From Liquidambar formosana (taxonomy: Eukaryota; Streptophyta; Magnoliopsida; Saxifragales; Altingiaceae), in contig CM077821.1 in assembly GCA_039720395.1 (NCBI GenBank), positions 43,522,792 to 43,586,791 of the forward strand: 64,000 nucleotides of DNA, in the 5' to 3' direction. A program made the translations under genes and the position numbers. Shown in pieces: positions 59,040 to 64,000 of this stretch; position 1 is the first letter of the stretch; every line of letters starts with the position of its first letter. Below the pieces are notes generated by a model. It was not told the DNA's origin. It worked only from the letters and a program-made list of their open reading frames with translations, and searched no databases.

Positions 59040-60278
59040 CCTCTCCTATTTGTACAGGTCAGGCCTCAAAGGTTCTAAAGCTTATAATCAGGTTAACGCT
59101 AAATCTCTCTCTTCTTTCTTTCTTCTTCCTCTTTTTTTTTTTTTTTCTTTTATTTTAAAGAGAATGTAATTAGAATGGGATGAGAATAGTCATTCCATTC
59201 TAGACTTTCAGTGTTTGGTAAGAATGAGAATGAAATAGAAAAAATTAGATGAGATTCATTTTTAATGATTTCATTTCTTAAATGGTGCGAATGATCATTC
59301 CTCTTAATTTGGAAATGAATGACTATTCCCTCCTTAGAGGGATTAGACCCCCATAAAGAATGATCCTTCCAATCTTTTGGGCTACCAAACAATCACTAAA
59401 AGGCATCCAAACAAACAAAATATTGGCATTGTTCCTCCCAAAGATCCCAGAAAAGCAATCATAGAAATGCAGAGAGATTCTTGGCCTACATGCAATTTTT
59501 CTGGGCATACTGCCTTGAACCTGCAGTTGATGAACATTTTTTTTTTCTTTTTGTTCAATGGAAACGAATACAGAACATCTGCTATAATCAAGCCCAAGAA
59601 GAGGCTCTGTAAGAATATTTGGACCTGACCCAGAAATATCCCAGTTTCATAAGAAGTCTCTGCACAGTTGTTGCCTTCACAAAGAATGTGAATTTGCTGA
59701 TGATTCAACCAATAATGGGTCATAATAAGTTGCACAAATACCACCTAAGTCCTAACCCTGTTCTCTTCCTTTTTGTTTCACTTTTTTTCTTCTCTTTTCT
59801 GACCTATGCGTGGTCCATTCAGAAAATTAATTAGCATCACTCTTATAATAAGACAGGACATGTGTAATTAAACCTTCGAATCAAAATTCTATTTGGAGAC
59901 AACAACAGAGTAGCGAGAACCTGCTCCTATACCTCCGGATCAATGAGCTAGATTTCTCAGAGAATTTCATTAACGAATAAAAATGAAATGCAACCATCAG
60001 ACCACGGTTCTAGGAAGCTAAAATGTTCAAATTCAAGAACTAATACCATAAAACAAGGTAAGAACTAGAACAATCTCTTTGATTTGAATGAAACCAACCC
60101 AAAATTTTCAAAACAAGAATATGAAGCTAAAGAATCATAAACATGTCCTCAACAAACAAAAGATCACATGCTTCCAAGTCCACGTCGTGTAGATAACTTC
60201 ATCCATAAATTGGTTCCTGAGAGGCCAACGTGGGGGGAAAGAGAAGGACTTCAGAGTGCAGGATTCTAACCTATTTAC
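59040..60278. other. Intergenic DNA between tRNA-Arg and RPL35 3' end, with a MITE-like unit
   Basis: A CTTT-rich run lies at 59110-59150. GTGTTTGGTA at 59211 and TACCAAACAATCAC at 59383 are inverted and enclose a GAATG/CATTC-rich segment, suggesting a MITE of about 185 bases without a clear target duplication. The part next to 60278 probably contains the RPL35 3' untranslated region. No coding sequence is supported. Confidence 0.4.
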
Positions 60279-60416
60279 CTACACCTTAATAGCATACTTT
60301 CTCATTGGAAAATACATCTCCCTCTTCTTCTCACGTTCTGTCTTTAAGGATGCCTGCACCAAAACAAAAGTAAAACAAGCATAATGTGTAAGAACATCAA
60401 TATATAACCAAACCCC

Positions 60417-60447
<31 letters not shown>

Positions 60448-61722
60448 AAAAGAAAAAAAAAGGGGCCACCAACTCCATTCAAAAAAAAAAAAAAAAAAAA
60501 AAAAAAAATTAAGAATAAAACAGAAAAGAATATCGCTGGCCATGCTATAATAGTATAACCCATTGGCTCACAGTTTGACAAAGCGTTACGACCTCCTATC
60601 AACTATCGCTTTTAAGAGCAGTGATTTTGGCAATCACGACAATTCTAAATTAGTGCATTGTCATAATCCAGATTGGTCCACTCTGATCAGATGGTCTCTT
60701 CTAATCAGAAAGATATTCAAGGACTAAATCCTCAAGGGTTTGTTGATAAAACAGTTCACATTTTCTCATCCGGACATTGATCCAATCTTAGTAGATTTTA
60801 TTTATTTATCTATGGCTCGTCATTGTGAGGTTTGCATACTTTTTAAAACTAACAGAATTGTGGAGTAGGAGGCTCACAGGTTAGCCATATGTAGAATTGC
60901 TAAGAGGAGGTTATAGTGTCTTCTGTGTTTTGCCCTACTGTTTTCATGGGCTCTTGTCTTCAGGGTGGTAGCTCTTATGAAGCATATCATATGTAGCATA
61001 TACACAATGGCATATATACACTAGACATATATTCCCTATAAATTACCATAAACATGACTTTGCACTTGGATTACAACTAATATATCAAATTTGACATAGT
61101 AAGCCCAAAATATAAAAATAAAATCCTTCTCCCAGCGCATTGTATGTATGCAAAAACTGGTGATATATAGATCCCAAAGTGCATGCATTCACATTGTGGT
61201 TTCGTTTTTTTTTTTTTTTTTAATTTAAATAACTGGGTCTATTCATGGCTTCAAGATATGCAAACTATATATCCAAAAATGTTCAACCAAGTTCTATTGA
61301 GGTAAGCAGTATCCAAATTGTACCATACTTCCAAATTCCAATGCCACTATACGTGTCACCTCAACAGTACAGCCACTGAACTATTAACCTTGTCATTTGT
61401 CCATAACAACATCCTATAAATTTAGCCTCTTTATAGTGAATTCGATTATATCATTGGCATCGTACATTCAATTGCAAAAATTTAGCATAACACTCAAAAG
61501 AAATATACAAATCACCCCACATTTCAAAAGGGCAAAAACATGTAAAATTGCAATTTGCAATGGTAAAATTGAAAGGGAAAACAAGTTGGTACCTGATGTT
61601 TGGTGAGACGTTTTCTGATGGCTCTGGTTTTCTTAGGACGAAGATCAAGAGGCAGGTACTTCTTCTTCTTGTAAGCTTCCCTGAGAGCCGCTTTCTGTTT
61701 CTGCGATATCACCGTCAACACC

Positions 61723-61753
<31 letters not shown>

Positions 61754-61790
61754 GCACATCCAACCCAATAAGCCTCTCAAAATCCATCTG

Positions 61791-61837
<47 letters not shown>

Positions 61838-62114
61838 GAGAGAGAGAGAGAGAGAGTACATCTTGGAGAGCTTGTTAGGGGCACCGCCGGTGACCTTGGC
61901 AACGCGAAGGAGAGCAAGCTCTGCCTTGAGATCCTTCAACTGATTCAATAGCTCGGCCTTGGAGTTGTTCCTGAGCTCATGCACCTTTACTCTTGCTGTA
62001 CATTTTCCCACCCACTTTATAAACACGATTAACTAATAAATCACACACACACACAGATATATAGCTTAAGAAGAAGAAAGCAAAATAACGGCGAAGGGAC
62101 GGTGGTTTACCCAT
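60279..62114 (-). CDS. RPL35: 60S ribosomal protein L35 (uL29)
   Basis: Four coding exons with GT-AG borders: 62114-62111, 61995-61860, 61749-61593 and 60353-60279 (4, 136, 157 and 75 nt), giving 123 residues plus TAG, the usual plant RPL35 length. The start ATGG forms a four-base coding exon. Then come [68 protein letters not shown] and [21 protein letters not shown]35 is a structural protein of the large ribosomal subunit near the peptide exit tunnel. The 110-base intron 2 is mostly CT and CA repeats. Intron 3 (1239 bases) has long C and A homopolymers near 60413-60510. The leader contains AAGCCCTAAAA, close to the telo-box of plant ribosomal protein genes. Confidence 0.95.
61798..61857. 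repeat. GT and AG microsatellites inside RPL35 intron 2
   Basis: About 17 GT units (61798-61834) are followed by TAT and about nine AG units (61837-61856), ending two bases from the minus-strand splice donor at 61859. The two repeats make up over half of the intron. Confidence 0.9.
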
Positions 62115-63660
62115 TCTGGCTGACTGCTGCGGCCACGCTCCTCAGTGCCTCCTGAAGCCCTAAAATCCAGAGAGAGTATATGGCACAAACCAAAAAAATG
62201 TTACTATGGTCCTATACTCCTATTGGGAGGAAAAAAATGTAGTTCTTGACACAATTCAATTTTAGGCCATCAAAATGTTGTCTTTGACAAATTCTTTAGG
62301 CCTACTTAAATACTTGCCCTTGCAAGTTTGTGGATTTAGTCATTATTTTCCCCGCAATATTAATATGGGGAGGCGAAAATTCTTGAGGATACATATGCCA
62401 ATAACTGAATAAAAACACCCTATATTCAAAAAGTCTGAGTAATTTTTAGAGACATAAAATCTTATTTATATACTAATAAATTATAACGTATTTGATAAAT
62501 GTGACCTGTTAACCGAAATAAGTTTTCTTAATATAAGAATGTGTTTGCATGCATTTGACCTTAAAAAAAATAATAATTTGGTTGGTGACATTGCTCGTAT
62601 GAGTTTGGAAGTAATGCAAGTAGTATGCAACACGTGAATCCGCAAAACTCTTTCCCCATTGCATAAAATGAAAGGCTAACAGATTCTAAATGGAATAAGT
62701 GGTAGGAGACAAGTTGCTTGTATTAAGTTTGACAATTAATTTTTTTTTCAGCTATAGGAATATAAATTAAATTAAAATAAAATAATTGTTCATTATTAGA
62801 TATAACTTAATGATAAATGAATTATGAGATTGAGATAATATAATGCAAGTTGCAACAAATGCACTTTATAATAAAATGATTATTATTTCCCTACTATCTT
62901 TTCTAAAATAATGTCAACTTAACGAGAGCTCTAGTTTCCTAAACTATATAAATATATGGGATATGACCTAAGTGATACCCATTTTAAAATTGATTTAAAA
63001 CTTGAATTGGGAATGAATTTTATTCTATCCTTATTCCAAAGAATAAATTTGATAAATAAAAATAATAGAATTATAACTGAATCCATTCCTATTTTATCAC
63101 ATTCCAAACGGATAGACAGTCATGTAGGGTACAAGTAATTCCTAAGAGCTTAGAAGAGACTTTCTGTGGTGAATTCCACTCGATATCTTGATAAATAGGG
63201 AAGCGCCAAACTCCATGTTTTGCCACAGGAAAGGACGGCAATTCATTATAGCGGGTCCAAGTCCCTTTCGATTTACTCCATCCCATGGTCCTGTAAGTTG
63301 TAACTGCCTTTCAGGAAACAGACACTTCATTTTCATTCTCATTCTCTCTCTCTCTCTCTCTTTCTCCTCTGGCTCAAATGAAAAGAAACAGTTCATGAAA
63401 TAGCTCCTGCTACTGCTTCAGTGCCGACCCCCAAGAAAGCAAAGGATTCCCAAAAATAACGCGTGAATGATATCACCAACCTCAAATTCTCCATCCCCAC
63501 TCCCCAGATCCTCCTCTTCTCAGGTAAACAATCCCCATCTAATTCTCTTCACCAATATCCCATCTCACACCACCTAAAAAATTCGTCTCAAAAACACATC
63601 ACAATATCACAATCACATTTCACATCTCACAACCCATCGCAGACCAATCTTCCAAAAACA
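62115..63660. promoter_or_regulatory. Divergent intergenic region between RPL35 and UXS1
   Basis: About 1.5 kb is shared by the two start codons. Near RPL35 is AAGCCCTAAAATCC. Near UXS1 is a CT microsatellite (63343-63362) of the kind common in plant core promoters and leaders. CTTCTCAG|GTAAAC at 63522 and CATCGCAG|ACC at 63644 could bound a leader intron of about 125 bases. The middle (62250-63120) is AT-rich and featureless apart from a possible MITE at 62960-63120. Confidence 0.4.
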
Positions 63661-64000
63661 ATGAAACAGTTACACAAACAATCAAGCGTAAATCACAGAC
63701 GAGACGAAGACATCCCCTCAACCCAACCATCCCCATACTCCCCCAAAACCCTCAAACACCCCAGATCCCTCCCCAGATCCATCAATTACCTCTTCAAGGA
63801 ACAGAGACTCCTCTTCATCTTAGTGGGTATTCTTATTGGGTCAACCTTCTTCATCATCCAGCCCAGTTTGTCCCCCCTCGTCCCTGCCGACACCCGTTCG
63901 TCAATACCCAGAACGTTCTCCCTCGCCGTCTCGAATCGGGGCGAGGCTTGGGGTAAGAATTATGGGTTGGGCAAGCTTGCGACTGGGAGGGTGCCGGTGG
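63661..64000 (+). CDS. UXS1: UDP-glucuronate decarboxylase, membrane type (UXS1-like), amino-terminal part
   Basis: The open frame from ATG at 63661 runs off the window after 113 codons. The start MKQLHKQ, the stretch SPKTLKHPRSLPRS, and LFKEQRLLFILVGILIGSTF are very like the Arabidopsis UXS1 amino terminus as I remember it. Residues about 50-66 are one hydrophobic transmembrane segment preceded by a basic cytosolic tail, a type II signal anchor for the Golgi. The enzyme converts UDP-glucuronate to UDP-xylose for cell-wall xylan and glycoprotein synthesis. The NAD-binding GxxGxxG motif and YxxxK site would lie beyond the edge (the sequence stops at GRVPV, just before it). The symbol rests on the amino terminus alone. 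Confidence 0.82.
   Translation, partial: MKQLHKQSSVNHRRDEDIPSTQPSPYSPKTLKHPRSLPRSINYLFKEQRLLFILVGILIGSTFFIIQPSLSPLVPADTRSSIPRTFSLAVSNRGEAWGKNYGLGKLATGRVPV

Noticed and set aside
59382..59744. A 120-residue minus-strand frame downstream of RPL35
   Set aside because: It has a low-complexity Lys run, no domain or splice context, and overlaps a MITE-like unit.
60279..60602. A 107-residue minus-strand frame beginning [10 protein letters not shown]
   Set aside because: Only its last 24 residues are real (RPL35 exon 4). The rest is intron with homopolymers.
61739..62026. A 95-residue frame containing RPL35 exon 2 plus intron sequence
   Set aside because: It reads through intron 2 repeats (YTHTHTH). 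Splicing at 61859/61750 restores the known protein.

Overview
The window is plant nuclear DNA, most likely from a eudicot. It holds spliced genes whose products look like plant UTP11, ribosomal protein L35 and UXS1, an intact nuclear tRNA-Arg(UCG) gene, and plant LTR retrotransposons (Tat-lineage Ty3/gypsy, TRIM, LARD-like, a solo LTR), SINEs, and hAT-like and Tourist-like elements, all in AT-rich intergenic DNA. I cannot name the species. All homology calls come from reading motifs and splice sites by eye; no search was run.

Layout. Positions 1-230 look like the promoter of a leftward gene lying off the window. About 2-45 kb is an array of large duplicated non-coding blocks: U1 (~1980-11680), U2 (~11681-20690) and U3 (~40247-44934, partial). 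Each block holds smaller, older copies of the same modules. Block Y (~20690-39890) and its second copy (~44935-52905) contain the last three exons of UTP11, a TRIM element, a 5' LARD-like LTR and a palindrome lodged in a TA tract. The Y copies act as filled and empty sites for each other. A Tat-lineage retrotransposon of 11.6 kb (24635-36257, LTRs about 99.6% identical) and a hAT-like element (22912-23890) are only in copy 1. A solo LTR (51092-52057) is only in copy 2.

The Tat element reads leftward: gag-protease, reverse transcriptase, two RNase H regions and integrase, broken by two stop codons and one frameshift. A separate spliced gene runs rightward, antisense, between the integrase end and the left LTR. 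It has a Transposase_28-like amino-terminal domain and a coiled coil.

UTP11 (minus strand, eight coding exons, 55000-49104) is the most informative cellular locus. Exons 1-5 are single-copy and exons 6-8 are duplicated. The near copy has a TGA in exon 6. The far copy has a good exon 6 but has lost the AG acceptor of exon 8. Neither 3' half is clean. To the right lie tRNA-Arg, RPL35 (60279-62114, minus, complete at 123 codons plus stop) and the start of a UXS1-like UDP-glucuronate decarboxylase (63661 to the edge). RPL35 and UXS1 are divergent, about 1.5 kb apart.
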